A stretch of 64,000 nucleotides of DNA, from NCBI GenBank assembly GCA_017478725.1, contig JAFVDD010000004.1:47119-111118 (forward strand), given 5' to 3'. The translations under genes and the position numbers were made by a program. This document shows, in pieces, positions 51,260-59,600 of the stretch; position 1 is the stretch's first letter; every line of letters starts with the position of its first letter. The notes beneath the pieces were generated by a model. That model ran no database searches and had not been told where the DNA came from. It was given only the letters and a program-made list of their open reading frames with translations. Source of the stretch: Paludibacteraceae bacterium (GTDB lineage: Bacteria > Bacteroidota > Bacteroidia > Bacteroidales > Paludibacteraceae).

Positions 51260-51522
51260 TACGTTTGTCATCTGATGCGCAAGCAGACTTAGTCCGTTTG
51301 CGCAGAAACCTACCACAAGCATTTAAGAAAGCAACTCTACTGCTTACTGAGCTTGAAGAGCACCCGCGAACAGGAACCGGCCAAGTTGAGCAACTTAAAC
51401 ATTTTAAGAACGAAACGTGGTCGCGTCGTATCACTCGCGAACATCGACTGGTTTACGAAATTCATGATAACGAGATATTAGTATTAGTTATCTCTGCCTA
51501 CGGGCACTATAAAGACAAATAA
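51250..51522 (+). CDS. YoeB/Txe-family mRNA interferase toxin
   Basis: The 90-residue RelE-fold protein has the YoeB core GTGQVEQLKHFKNETWSRRITREHRLVYEI and ends in SAYGHYKDK. Glu47, Arg66 and His86 occupy the places of the catalytic Glu46, Arg65 and His83 of E. coli YoeB, so activity is expected. YoeB cuts mRNA on the ribosome. The start codon overlaps the antitoxin end, so their translation is coupled. No other mobile-element gene adjoins it. Confidence 0.87.
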   Translation: MYVVRLSSDAQADLVRLRRNLPQAFKKATLLLTELEEHPRTGTGQVEQLKHFKNETWSRRITREHRLVYEIHDNEILVLVISAYGHYKDK

Positions 51523-51890
51523 TCTTACTGCCGGAAAGGCGGTGCCATCCCGAAGAGACGCAAAAGAATAATCGCTGGCTCCGACAGCGTAAAAAAGCGG
51601 TGACATATAAAAGGCGTTTATTAACGTTGTTTGCGACTCCTTGATACTTCGCAACTTTCAGCTTTAAGTCCAGACAGCAACAATGAATGTCCTCGTGGGT
51701 ATGTATATTTATCCACGCTCGCTTATTGGGCGGGCGGGTTGTACATATCGAGCGTGGATTTCGGTTGTTTTTCTACTTAAAGCGGGCATTGCGAAGGCCT
51801 CAAGGAGCGTGAAGGACAAGTGACTTTCACGCTTTTAATTTTGTATATTATATTAGAAACATCAGTATTAACCTCAAAATACAAATTAGT
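51523..51890 (+). other. 368-bp gap with several hairpins, possible small RNA or leader
   Basis: No gene is visible. Hairpins seen are CGCTG/CAGCG near 51572-51590, a perfect 11-bp stem ATCCACGCTCG (51711-51721) with CGAGCGTGGAT (51749-51759) whose 27-nt loop holds GGGCGGGCGGG, and a terminator-like hairpin at 51807-51842. A TAATTTTG at 51836-51843 lacks a matching -33 box. This looks like a transcribed, structured region upstream of two secreted-protein genes. Confidence 0.45.
51807..51842 (+). terminator. Terminator-like hairpin before the gene at 51891
   Basis: GCGTGAA (51807-51813) pairs with TTCACGC (51826-51832), followed by TTTTAATTTT. It would end a transcript entering from the toxin-antitoxin side or an independent small RNA. 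Confidence 0.6.
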
Positions 51891-52271
51891 ATGAAGAAAA
51901 AAAGGAGACTTTTGTTTTTGTCCCTGCTGTTGATGGCAGTAGGAGCAAACGCGGAGCCGATTGTGCGCGTGGTGAGCAACAACGGTTCTGACAAAGCATT
52001 TGCCACGGAAAGCGTGCGCAAACTGGTATTGTCCGCAGATGCTGTAAATGTAGTTAACAGTGCAGGCTCTGTACTGCTGAGCGTGCCGTTTGCAGAAATA
52101 GCACGTGTGGAGTTTGCTGACGGAACACCCACACCCTCCACACCCACTGTTGTTCCTACCGCACAAGTCAGAGAGGCAGAGGCTGTAAAGGTCATGGAGA
52201 ATGGCCATGTGTATATTCTGCGTAGCGGCAAGAAATACACGATCATGGGCGTGGAGGTAATGAATATTTAA
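51891..52271 (+). CDS. Small secreted protein with C-terminal tag
   Basis: The 126-residue protein has a signal peptide (to about ANA) and one short beta-rich region (VRKLVLSADAVNVVNSAGSVLLSVPFAEIARVEF) like the N-terminal modules of Bacteroidales surface proteins. A Thr/Pro linker and a C-terminal tag (MENGHVYILRSGKKYTIMGVEV) follow, resembling tags in three other secreted proteins here. No catalytic domain fits in this length. The next gene starts 8 bp later and has a related N-terminal region, so they are probably co-expressed and perhaps work together. Confidence 0.65.
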   Translation: MKKKRRLLFLSLLLMAVGANAEPIVRVVSNNGSDKAFATESVRKLVLSADAVNVVNSAGSVLLSVPFAEIARVEFADGTPTPSTPTVVPTAQVREAEAVKVMENGHVYILRSGKKYTIMGVEVMNI

Positions 52272-52279
52272 TAATAGCA

Positions 52280-53380
52280 ATGAAAAAGATTTCCTTAATA
52301 GTAGTTGCCGCCATAATGGCAATGAGTGCGATGGCACAAGAGACGGTAAAGAAAGTACGTGTGTACGAAGGCGGCACGTTGGTATATGAACAGAACTACG
52401 ATGCAGTGGATAGTGTAGTGTTTGCGGATATTATCACCACGCCTGCTAATCCCAATTCCCATGCGAAGGCGTTTACGATCAACAGCAACGGCGACCAAGT
52501 GTTCTTCTCGCAAGGCAACCTGCGATACCAAGCCAGCACGAACACCTGGCGTTTCGCTGAAAACCAATATGACGCTATCGGAAGCGCCAACAGCAATGCC
52601 GCAGCGGATTACGATGGTTGGATTGACCTCTTCGGTTGGGGTACGAGCGGCTATGATAATACTGCCATCGACCCCTTTGCGGTTAACTATCAGCCCTGGG
52701 CGACGAGCAATTCGCAACTTAATCAAACCAAAACGATTAAAGGCACAGAGATTGAGAGCATCAATTGTGAAATGCAAGCCATCACTGGTAAATGCGACAC
52801 CACTTGGACTGGAGGCGGTACCTACAAGTCGGACGATTATAACTACTACGGCTATGGACCTTCTACTTATATGACGGATAAGGATCTCACCGGCACAAGT
52901 GCCAATTACGACTGGGGCGTATTCAATGCCATTAGCAACGGCGGAGCACAGGCAGGGCTCTGGCGCACGCTGACTTATGATGAGTGGAACTATATCCTCA
53001 CAGGCCGTAATCTGGCTCAATACTTGCGCTCGCAAGCCACAGTGTGCGGTGTGCATGGTTATGTGCTGCTGCCCGATGACTTCACCTTGCCGGAAGGCTC
53101 GAGTTTTGATTATCAGACCGACAACTGGGCTACCAATACATATGATTCTCAGGCATGGAGTGCGATGGAGGCGGTAGGAGCTGTATTCTTGCCTGCAGCG
53201 GGTTACCGCAACGGGACGGATGTGTACGGTGTGGGTTCGTACGGCTACTACTGGTCGGTTTCGTACCGCAGTCAGTACCTCGCGTACTACCTGTACTTCT
53301 TTTCGAACGATGCCTACATGAGCAACAGCAATCGGTGCTACGGTCGATCTGTCCGTTTGGTTCGTGACGTTTCTGAATGA
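52280..53380 (+). CDS. Secreted FISUMP-like protein with C-type-lectin-like fold
   Basis: The 366-residue protein has a signal peptide (to about AMAQ), a short N-terminal segment (VYEGGTLVYEQNYDAVDSVVF) and a large domain. Landmarks of that domain (VFFSQGNLRYQ, WIDLFGWGTSGY, GLWRTLTYDEWNYIL, VFLPAAGYRNGTDVYGVGSYGYYWSVSYRS, RSVRLVRDVSE) match the Fibrobacter succinogenes major paralogous domain and the related C-type-lectin fold used by diversity-generating retroelement targets. Its ligand and location are unknown. The 3' end is rich in TAC and AAC codons, but no reverse transcriptase or template repeat is in the window. It overlaps no neighbour and ends 20 bp before a terminator. Confidence 0.75.
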   Translation: MKKISLIVVAAIMAMSAMAQETVKKVRVYEGGTLVYEQNYDAVDSVVFADIITTPANPNSHAKAFTINSNGDQVFFSQGNLRYQASTNTWRFAENQYDAIGSANSNAAADYDGWIDLFGWGTSGYDNTAIDPFAVNYQPWATSNSQLNQTKTIKGTEIESINCEMQAITGKCDTTWTGGGTYKSDDYNYYGYGPSTYMTDKDLTGTSANYDWGVFNAISNGGAQAGLWRTLTYDEWNYILTGRNLAQYLRSQATVCGVHGYVLLPDDFTLPEGSSFDYQTDNWATNTYDSQAWSAMEAVGAVFLPAAGYRNGTDVYGVGSYGYYWSVSYRSQYLAYYLYFFSNDAYMSNSNRCYGRSVRLVRDVSE

Positions 53381-53400
53381 GAAATAGCAGAAAATGATAC

Positions 53401-53436
53401 AAAAATCCCACAGACATTTGCGTATGTGGGATTTTT
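53401..53436 (+). terminator. Terminator hairpin containing the next promoter's -33 box
   Basis: AAAAATCCCACA (53401-53412) pairs with TGTGGGATTTTT (53425-53436). The TTTG at 53417-53420 in its loop is the -33 box of the following promoter. Confidence 0.85.
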
Positions 53437-53448
53437 GTTGTAATTTTG
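53417..53448 (+). promoter_or_regulatory. Promoter of the DUF2520-like gene, nested in a terminator
   Basis: TTTG at 53417-53420 and TAATTTTG at 53441-53448 have a 20-bp spacer made up of the 3' arm of the upstream terminator. Confidence 0.8.
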
Positions 53449-53495
53449 CAGCAAGTTTGTAGAAGTATTGAAGACTAAGTGCAAATCATTAAACT

Positions 53496-54251
53496 ATGCG
53501 AATTGCAATTATCGGAGCGGGGAGCGTGGGGACGAATCTTCACCACGGATTTGCGCTCAAGGGAATAAGGACCGAGCTGGTGCACGGACGGCCACTGACA
53601 GATGAACGGACTGCGCGTGAAGCGATAGAGCAATTGCCGCAAGCGGATGTGTATATCTACGCCATCGCGGATCATGCGCTCAGAGATGTTGTGGCGGCAG
53701 TAGATGCGCCTAAAGCGATTCATCTGCACACCTCGGGAACGATGCCGATAGAGGTGTTTGGCGAAGACAAGCCCCATTCGGGAATAATGTATTTCTTTCA
53801 ATCATTCAGCCGTGATGTGCTGATAGACGACTGGAGCGGGATACCCTGTTTTATCTCGGGGCATAACATTGATGACATAGCCGCTATCTATTCGCTGGCG
53901 CAGATGCTGACAAGCCGTATCTACGAGGCCAACCAACATGACCGTGAGCGGCTGCACGTAGCGGGCGTATTTACCAACAACTTCAGCAATCTGATGTATA
54001 GGATGGCGGAGGATATTCTGGCAGATACGCAGATACCGTTTCAGGCGTTGCTGCCGCTGATAGACCAGACGGCGCAGAAAGTACACAAACTTACACCCAA
54101 AGAGGCGCAGACAGGGCCTGCAAAACGGGATGACAAGAATGTGATGAAGCATCATCTGGAGGTGTTGCGAGGGGCTGTAACCAAATCGACTTTCTCGCCG
54201 GAGGAGAAAGCCGAAGTGTATGAGTTGCTGAGCCGACTGATACAAAAATGA
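53496..54251 (+). CDS. Rossmann-fold DUF2520-like oxidoreductase
   Basis: The 251-residue protein begins with a dinucleotide-binding motif IAIIGAGSVGTNL at residues 3-15. It continues with YIYAIADHAL, HTSGTMPIEVF and GIMYFFQSFS, the pattern of Rossmann proteins with a C-terminal DUF2520 helical domain (residues about 120-245). NADP-dependent oxidoreductase activity is presumed for the family, but no substrate is established. Its stop codon is inside the left arm of a strong terminator at 54244-54273. It appears to be a single-gene transcript. Confidence 0.8.
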   Translation: MRIAIIGAGSVGTNLHHGFALKGIRTELVHGRPLTDERTAREAIEQLPQADVYIYAIADHALRDVVAAVDAPKAIHLHTSGTMPIEVFGEDKPHSGIMYFFQSFSRDVLIDDWSGIPCFISGHNIDDIAAIYSLAQMLTSRIYEANQHDRERLHVAGVFTNNFSNLMYRMAEDILADTQIPFQALLPLIDQTAQKVHKLTPKEAQTGPAKRDDKNVMKHHLEVLRGAVTKSTFSPEEKAEVYELLSRLIQK

Positions 54252-54273
54252 CACTCGAGCGAGTGTCATTTTT
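54244..54273 (+). terminator. Terminator overlapping the stop codon
   Basis: AAAAATGACACTC (54244-54256) pairs with GAGTGTCATTTTT (54261-54273) around GAGC. The TGA at 54249-54251 of the preceding gene lies in the stem. Confidence 0.92.
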
Positions 54274-54289
54274 GTTGGGGGGTAGTTGA

Positions 54290-54329
54290 CTAGCTATCTA
54301 GCTGACTAGTTATCTAGTTAACTAGCTAA
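54290..54329 (+). repeat. 8-bp CTAGCTGA-type array downstream of groEL
   Basis: Five units (CTAGCTAT, CTAGCTGA, CTAGTTAT, CTAGTTAA, CTAGCTAA) lie between the terminator and the groEL stop. A second array of this family is on the other side of groEL. Confidence 0.85.
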
Positions 54330-54341
54330 CTAAAGAGGCGA

Positions 54342-56018
<1,677 letters not shown>

Positions 56019-56024
56019 TTAGTG

Positions 56025-56300
56025 TTATTTTACGATTGCGAGGACGTCGCTTTGACGCATAATGAGGTATTTTTCGCCGTCCAGTTCCAGTTCCGTGCCG
56101 GCATATTTGCCGTACAGCACTTGGTCTCCGGCTTTGAGAACCATAGCTTCGTCTTTGGTTCCTTCGCCTGCGGCGAGAACTTCTCCGCGCAGCGGTTTCT
56201 CTTTGGCACTGTCAGGAATGATGATACCTCCCACAGTCTTCTCTTCTGCAGCCGCCGGCTTGATCAGCACACGGTCTGCCAATGGTTGAATTTTGCTCAT
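56025..56300 (-). CDS. groES: Co-chaperonin GroES (10 kDa)
   Basis: I start at 56300 ([15 protein letters not shown]), which gives 91 residues, the family size; the longer open frame upstream crosses an 11-bp array and has no homology. The mobile loop ([21 protein letters not shown]) and the [17 protein letters not shown] end are typical. It caps GroEL. The likely promoter at 56576-56606 leaves a leader of about 270 nt containing the array at 56385-56450. Confidence 0.97.
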   Translation of the reverse strand: MSKIQPLADRVLIKPAAAEEKTVGGIIIPDSAKEKPLRGEVLAAGEGTKDEAMVLKAGDQVLYGKYAGTELELDGEKYLIMRQSDVLAIVK

Positions 56301-56384
56301 AGTATAGTGTATTTTAAATGTTTTATCCAAAATCACGGGATATATACGTAGTATATATAGGGTGGGGTATGATACGATATTCAC

Positions 56385-56450
56385 CCGATGCGCCCCCGAT
56401 GCGCTCCCGATGCGCTCCCGATGCGGTTGCAATGCAGTTGCAATGCAGTT
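56385..56450 (-). repeat. 11-bp CCGATGCGCTC array in the groES leader
   Basis: Six 11-bp units (56385, 56396, 56407, 56418, 56429, 56440) on the plus strand grade from CCGATGCGCCC to GCAATGCAGTT. They would be transcribed in the groES leader. Confidence 0.9.
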
Positions 56451-56575
56451 TTGGTGCATAGGCGGGAGAAACGTTTGCCCGATTAGATTGTGTCAATATT
56501 TGTGCCAAAGGTACCGGAGTCTGCCAAAATGTCAGTTTTGCAGGAAGTGTTCGGGTTCGCGGCAGTATTTTGTTG

Positions 56576-56606
56576 CAAAGGTACAACTTTTTTTGCACAT
56601 GTCAAA
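56576..56606 (-). promoter_or_regulatory. Probable promoter of groES-groEL
   Basis: On the minus strand TTTG at 56603-56606 and TACCTTTG at 56576-56583 have a 19-bp spacer. No CIRCE-type inverted repeat is seen beside it. It overlaps the divergent menG promoter. Confidence 0.65.
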
Positions 56607-56623
56607 ATAATTTTGTATCTTTG
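56592..56623 (+). promoter_or_regulatory. Promoter of menG/ubiE, probably near-leaderless
   Basis: TTTG at 56592-56595 and TATCTTTG at 56616-56623 have a 20-bp spacer. Only 10 bp separate the -7 box from the ATG at 56634. Confidence 0.8.
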
Positions 56624-56633
56624 CACCCGATTT

Positions 56634-57347
56634 ATGAACGAGAAACAAAACATAGGCAGTCTTTTCGACCGAATCGCGAAGACGTATGACGTGCTGAATC
56701 ACGGACTGTCGCTGAACATAGACCGCAGATGGCGCAGAAAAGCCGTTGCGAGTATGCAGCCGGCACGGCGCGTGCTGGACGTAGCCATCGGCACCGCAGA
56801 CCTGACCATAGAGATGCTGCGCCAGGGCAAAGCCGTGCAAGTAACGGGCATAGATCTATCCACCGAAATGATGGCAATAGGGGAGGAGAAAATTATAAGG
56901 GAAAAGGCGAAAGGGCGAATGGACGAAAGCGCTGAGGTGGAGTTTGTATATGGGAACGCGCAGGAGATGCCTTATGAGGAGGGGAGTTTTGATGCGGTGA
57001 CCTGCGCTTTCGGGTGCCGTAACTTTGCGGATCTGGATGCCGGGCTGAGAGAGATGCACCGTGTGTTGCGTCCCGGCGGTCAGGTGGTGATTTTAGAGTT
57101 TTCCTATCCGGGAAATCCTATTATACGCAAGATGTATGACATTTATTTTTCGTATATCCTGCCTTTCATCGGTCGGATTGTGAGCCATGACAAGACGGCG
57201 TACACCTATCTGAACCGCAGCGTGAAGGGTTTTGTATGGGGCGAGGCTTTTGTGCAACATCTGCATGATATCGGCTTTGTGCATGAACATTTCACGCCGC
57301 TGACGCTGGGCATTGCGACGGTTTACATGGCACGGAAGAAAGGATGA
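56634..57347 (+). CDS. ubiE: Demethylmenaquinone methyltransferase (MenG/UbiE)
   Basis: I start at 56634 (MNEKQNIGSLFDRIAKTYD), the family N-terminus. The 237-residue SAM-dependent methyltransferase shows VLDVAIGTADLTI (motif I), DLSTEMM, the CAFGCRNFADLDAGLREMHRVLRPGG segment and ILEFSYP. It adds the last methyl group of menaquinone, the main respiratory quinone in Bacteroidota. A 7-8-bp repeat-like stretch at 56902-56925 encodes REKAKGRMDES. Its stop overlaps the next frame's upstream ATG as ATGA. Confidence 0.95.
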   Translation: MNEKQNIGSLFDRIAKTYDVLNHGLSLNIDRRWRRKAVASMQPARRVLDVAIGTADLTIEMLRQGKAVQVTGIDLSTEMMAIGEEKIIREKAKGRMDESAEVEFVYGNAQEMPYEEGSFDAVTCAFGCRNFADLDAGLREMHRVLRPGGQVVILEFSYPGNPIIRKMYDIYFSYILPFIGRIVSHDKTAYTYLNRSVKGFVWGEAFVQHLHDIGFVHEHFTPLTLGIATVYMARKKG

Positions 57348-57388
57348 TGAATCCAGATTTAGATTTAAAACTATTATTAATCAATACT

Positions 57389-57694
57389 ATGGTAAAGCAT
57401 ATTATTCTTTGGAAACTGCGTGCGGAGCTGAGTGCCGCGGAGAAGCAGGCAAAAGCACAGGCAATCAAACAGGGCTTGGAAGGATTGAAAGGTCTGGTGC
57501 CCGGACTTTTGGATATTCACGTGCAGATAGACGGCCGTCTGGACAGCAGCAATGCGGATATTATGCTGGACAGCACGCTGGAATCGGCGGAAGCATTGAA
57601 GGGGTATGCCGTTCATCCGGCTCATGTGGCCGTAGCCGATGGTGTGGTTCGTCCGAATACGGAGCTGCGTACCTGCTTGGATTATGAGTTTTGA
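57389..57694 (+). CDS. Dabb-domain (stress-responsive alpha/beta-barrel) protein
   Basis: The 101-residue protein begins MVKHIILWKL, the standard start of Dabb proteins, and contains ADIMLDSTLESAEALKGYAVHPAHVAVAD, the typical second half. An alternative ATG at 57344 overlaps the ubiE stop and would add 15 residues, allowing translational coupling. These small dimeric ferredoxin-like proteins include polyketide cyclases and stress proteins, but most have no known reaction. It is probably in the ubiE transcript. Confidence 0.82.
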   Translation: MVKHIILWKLRAELSAAEKQAKAQAIKQGLEGLKGLVPGLLDIHVQIDGRLDSSNADIMLDSTLESAEALKGYAVHPAHVAVADGVVRPNTELRTCLDYEF

Positions 57695-57716
57695 CTCCAG
57701 TCACAATAAATAAATT

Positions 57717-58367
57717 ATGATCAAGAAAACACTTCTCACATGCAGCCTATTGGCCGTAATGGCAACCGTGTCCGCCGGTCCCAAACGACGCGAAGTGGTG
57801 AAAGACACCATCGTTAATGCGCCGGCAGAGCGGATGCTACAAACCGTCGAGCGTTTCTATTACCAGTTTCAGGCATGCCCTGATTCGCTATTCGGCTGGG
57901 CATACCTGAATTTTGATCCACAGCCGAAGAAAGAAGAGAAACCCACCAAAGAGAGCCGTAACGCGATTCAGCTGATTTATAAAGACCGTGTGTATGACCC
58001 TGTGTTGAAAACAGGCGACGTGGCGATAGATATGTATGTGTTGGGCGTGAGATGGTGGAAAGACCAGCATCTTGGAACCAAATGCAACCATCCGGAGGCA
58101 GGCGTTTATCCGCTGAAAGCACATATGACTGCCACTTACAGCGGCTCCGTGCTGGAAGGCGGCGATGTGATATTTGTACTGACACCTATTGATAGCGCGC
58201 GTACGCACGTGCATTATGAGTTCGGGCTGACTTTCGGCCGCGTGCTGGCAACGTTTGTGTCCGACAAAATATGGCAAAACGCCATCGAGTGGCGTTTTGT
58301 ATATATACTGAATAATCTGGTAGAATACGCAGAAACCGGGACGGTAGCTGTAAAAGAGAGGCGCTGA
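57717..58367 (+). CDS. Exported protein of unknown function
   Basis: The 216-residue protein has a signal peptide ending near VSAG, then a mixed alpha/beta domain with no motif I recognise (NAPAERMLQTVERFYYQFQAC, VRWWKDQHLGTKCNHPEAG, YSGSVLEGGDVIFVLTPID). The C-terminal half has strand-like segments. It lies 22 bp after the Dabb gene and probably belongs to the ubiE operon. Its TGA is directly adjacent (0 bp) to the stop of the convergent barrel gene. Confidence 0.6.
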   Translation: MIKKTLLTCSLLAVMATVSAGPKRREVVKDTIVNAPAERMLQTVERFYYQFQACPDSLFGWAYLNFDPQPKKEEKPTKESRNAIQLIYKDRVYDPVLKTGDVAIDMYVLGVRWWKDQHLGTKCNHPEAGVYPLKAHMTATYSGSVLEGGDVIFVLTPIDSARTHVHYEFGLTFGRVLATFVSDKIWQNAIEWRFVYILNNLVEYAETGTVAVKERR

Positions 58368-59141
58368 TTAATAATACCCCATACGCGGCAATCTTTTTTC
58401 CTGCCGGAAATAGAACGTTACGCCCAGCGCGAACCATCCGTCCGGCCAACTATTGAAGGACGAAGCCCGTACCGGCCATCCGTCCAGATTGACATTCTTG
58501 ATATCGCAGAATCCCATTTCGAAAGTGCCATGCAGATCCATGCGCCATGCAGACGTCAGGTTGATCGCATAGCCAATAGAAGCCTGTCCCATGGGCAGGA
58601 AACTGAATGACGGCCTTTCTTCATCGGTAACTCCGGTGAACTGGTGTCTAATGAAATGGCTGACAGCCAGACCCACACCGGCATAGAAATACAATCCGTA
58701 ATTCTCAATCGGGTAGATCTGTACTCCGACAGCTGGTTGCAGGAAAACCGATGTGAATTTGCGCGAAGAACCGGAGTATTTCTTTATAGCCGAGGTATTG
58801 TCACCCCGAAGCAATCCCAGAGAGGCCGCGCATCTCAAGCCGACATATTCGTTGAAAGGTCTATGGTATGCGAAAAAGGCGGATGCGTTGATATTGTATA
58901 TCGAGAAATCGCTGACAACCGGCAGTTGGCCTTTCGCTCTTGGCACTTCCGCATCGCCATAATAATACAAAGCGTTTACGCCAAAACTGAATTGCTCGGA
59001 ATTGAAACCGTCACGGCTCCTGAAAACCGACTGTTTAGGCGTGTAGCTTTGACGGTAATATCTTTGTGCTGAAGCAGCCTGCGACATGAGTAGCAACAGC
59101 CCTGCAACCAGCATAGAATATATATACTTTTTCCTGTTCAT
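58368..59141 (-). CDS. Outer-membrane beta-barrel protein
   Basis: I start at 59141 (MNRKKYIYSMLVAGLLLL). The 257-residue protein has a signal peptide ending about SAQ and amphipathic strands throughout (FSFGVNALYYYGDAE, GLRCAASLGLL, GLYFYAGVGLAVSHFI, MGQASIGYAINLTSAWRMDLHGTFEMGF, GWFALGVTFYF). It fits a small porin-like or structural barrel. Function unknown. The promoter is 26 bp upstream. It is convergent and abutting with the exported-protein gene, and no separate terminator is seen. Confidence 0.68.
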   Translation of the reverse strand: MNRKKYIYSMLVAGLLLLMSQAASAQRYYRQSYTPKQSVFRSRDGFNSEQFSFGVNALYYYGDAEVPRAKGQLPVVSDFSIYNINASAFFAYHRPFNEYVGLRCAASLGLLRGDNTSAIKKYSGSSRKFTSVFLQPAVGVQIYPIENYGLYFYAGVGLAVSHFIRHQFTGVTDEERPSFSFLPMGQASIGYAINLTSAWRMDLHGTFEMGFCDIKNVNLDGWPVRASSFNSWPDGWFALGVTFYFRQEKRLPRMGYY

Positions 59142-59167
59142 TGTATGTGTAACACACAAATATCACG

Positions 59168-59199
59168 CAAAATTACAAATTATTTTCCGAATAAGCAAA
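59168..59199 (-). promoter_or_regulatory. Promoter of the outer-membrane barrel gene
   Basis: On the minus strand TTTG at 59196-59199 and TAATTTTG at 59168-59175 have a 20-bp spacer. Confidence 0.8.
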
Positions 59200-59228
59200 T
59201 ATTTGTAGTTTTTTTTGCTAAAAAAATA

Positions 59229-59256
59229 AAAAAGAGCAAGTCAACTTGCTCTTTTT
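59229..59256 (-). terminator. Terminator of tRNA-Glu
   Basis: AAAAAGAGCAAG (59229-59240) pairs with CTTGCTCTTTTT (59245-59256) around TCAA; on the minus strand it ends in a T-run 11 bp after the tRNA. Confidence 0.9.
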
Positions 59257-59266
59257 CGCATTTTTG

Positions 59267-59339
59267 TAGTGCTACCCGGACTCGAACCGGGGTTTACGGC
59301 GTGAGAGGCCGTTGTCCTAGGCCACTAGACGATAGCACC
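59267..59339 (-). tRNA. tRNA-Glu, anticodon CTC
   Basis: Read on the minus strand, the 73-nt gene has acceptor stem GGTGCTA/TAGCACT (first pair G-U), anticodon stem ACGGC/GCCGT with loop CTCTCAC giving anticodon CTC, and a T-arm with GGTTCGAGTCC. CCA is not encoded. It reads GAG. It has its own promoter at 59466-59497 and terminator at 59229-59256. Confidence 0.93.
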
Positions 59340-59364
59340 TTCGTCGCAACTCGCTTGCGACGAA
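59340..59364 (-). promoter_or_regulatory. Stable hairpin abutting the tRNA-Glu 5' end
   Basis: TTCGTCGCAA (59340-59349) pairs perfectly with TTGCGACGAA (59355-59364) around a 5-base loop. A second, smaller hairpin TGTCGT/ACGACA is at 59369-59384. They lie in the tRNA precursor leader and may guide 5' processing. Confidence 0.6.
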
Positions 59365-59465
59365 ATTTGTCGTTGGCACGACAAAAGGGTCGCCGCGGTT
59401 GCTCCTCTTCCCCAAAATTAAAATTTTCGGGAGCCCTACTCATTCTAATTTTCCGAAATCGAGTG

Positions 59466-59497
59466 CAAAGGTACTGCTTTTTTTTGATATGACCAAA
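59466..59497 (-). promoter_or_regulatory. Promoter of tRNA-Glu
   Basis: On the minus strand TTTG at 59494-59497 and TACCTTTG at 59466-59473 have a 20-bp A-tract spacer ending in GCAG. The leader to the tRNA is about 120 nt. Confidence 0.8.
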
Positions 59498-59532
59498 TAT
59501 TTTAAGAAAAAAAAACTATTTTTCTTTATTTT

Positions 59533-59564
59533 GTTGCGTATATGCATATTTTTTTGTAATTTTG
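59533..59564 (+). promoter_or_regulatory. Promoter of the nadE-murB-murA genes
   Basis: GTTG at 59533-59536 (one change from TTTG) and TAATTTTG at 59557-59564 have a 20-bp spacer with a T-tract, 36 bp upstream of the nadE ATG. Confidence 0.68.
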
Positions 59565-59600
59565 TGCGCTAAATATGGAGAATAAACACAGTAATATCCT

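Noticed and set aside
53220-53380. Complete diversity-generating retroelement
   Set aside because: There is no reverse transcriptase gene or second copy of the variable region within 64 kb; only the target-like fold is present.
51002-53380. Mobile island around the toxin-antitoxin pair
   Set aside because: No integrase, transposase, tRNA junction or flanking direct repeat is visible, and neighbouring promoters are of the normal host type.
56301-56459. N-terminal extension of GroES
   Set aside because: The extra codons cross an 11-bp repeat array and have no similarity to GroES, which normally begins at the chosen Met.
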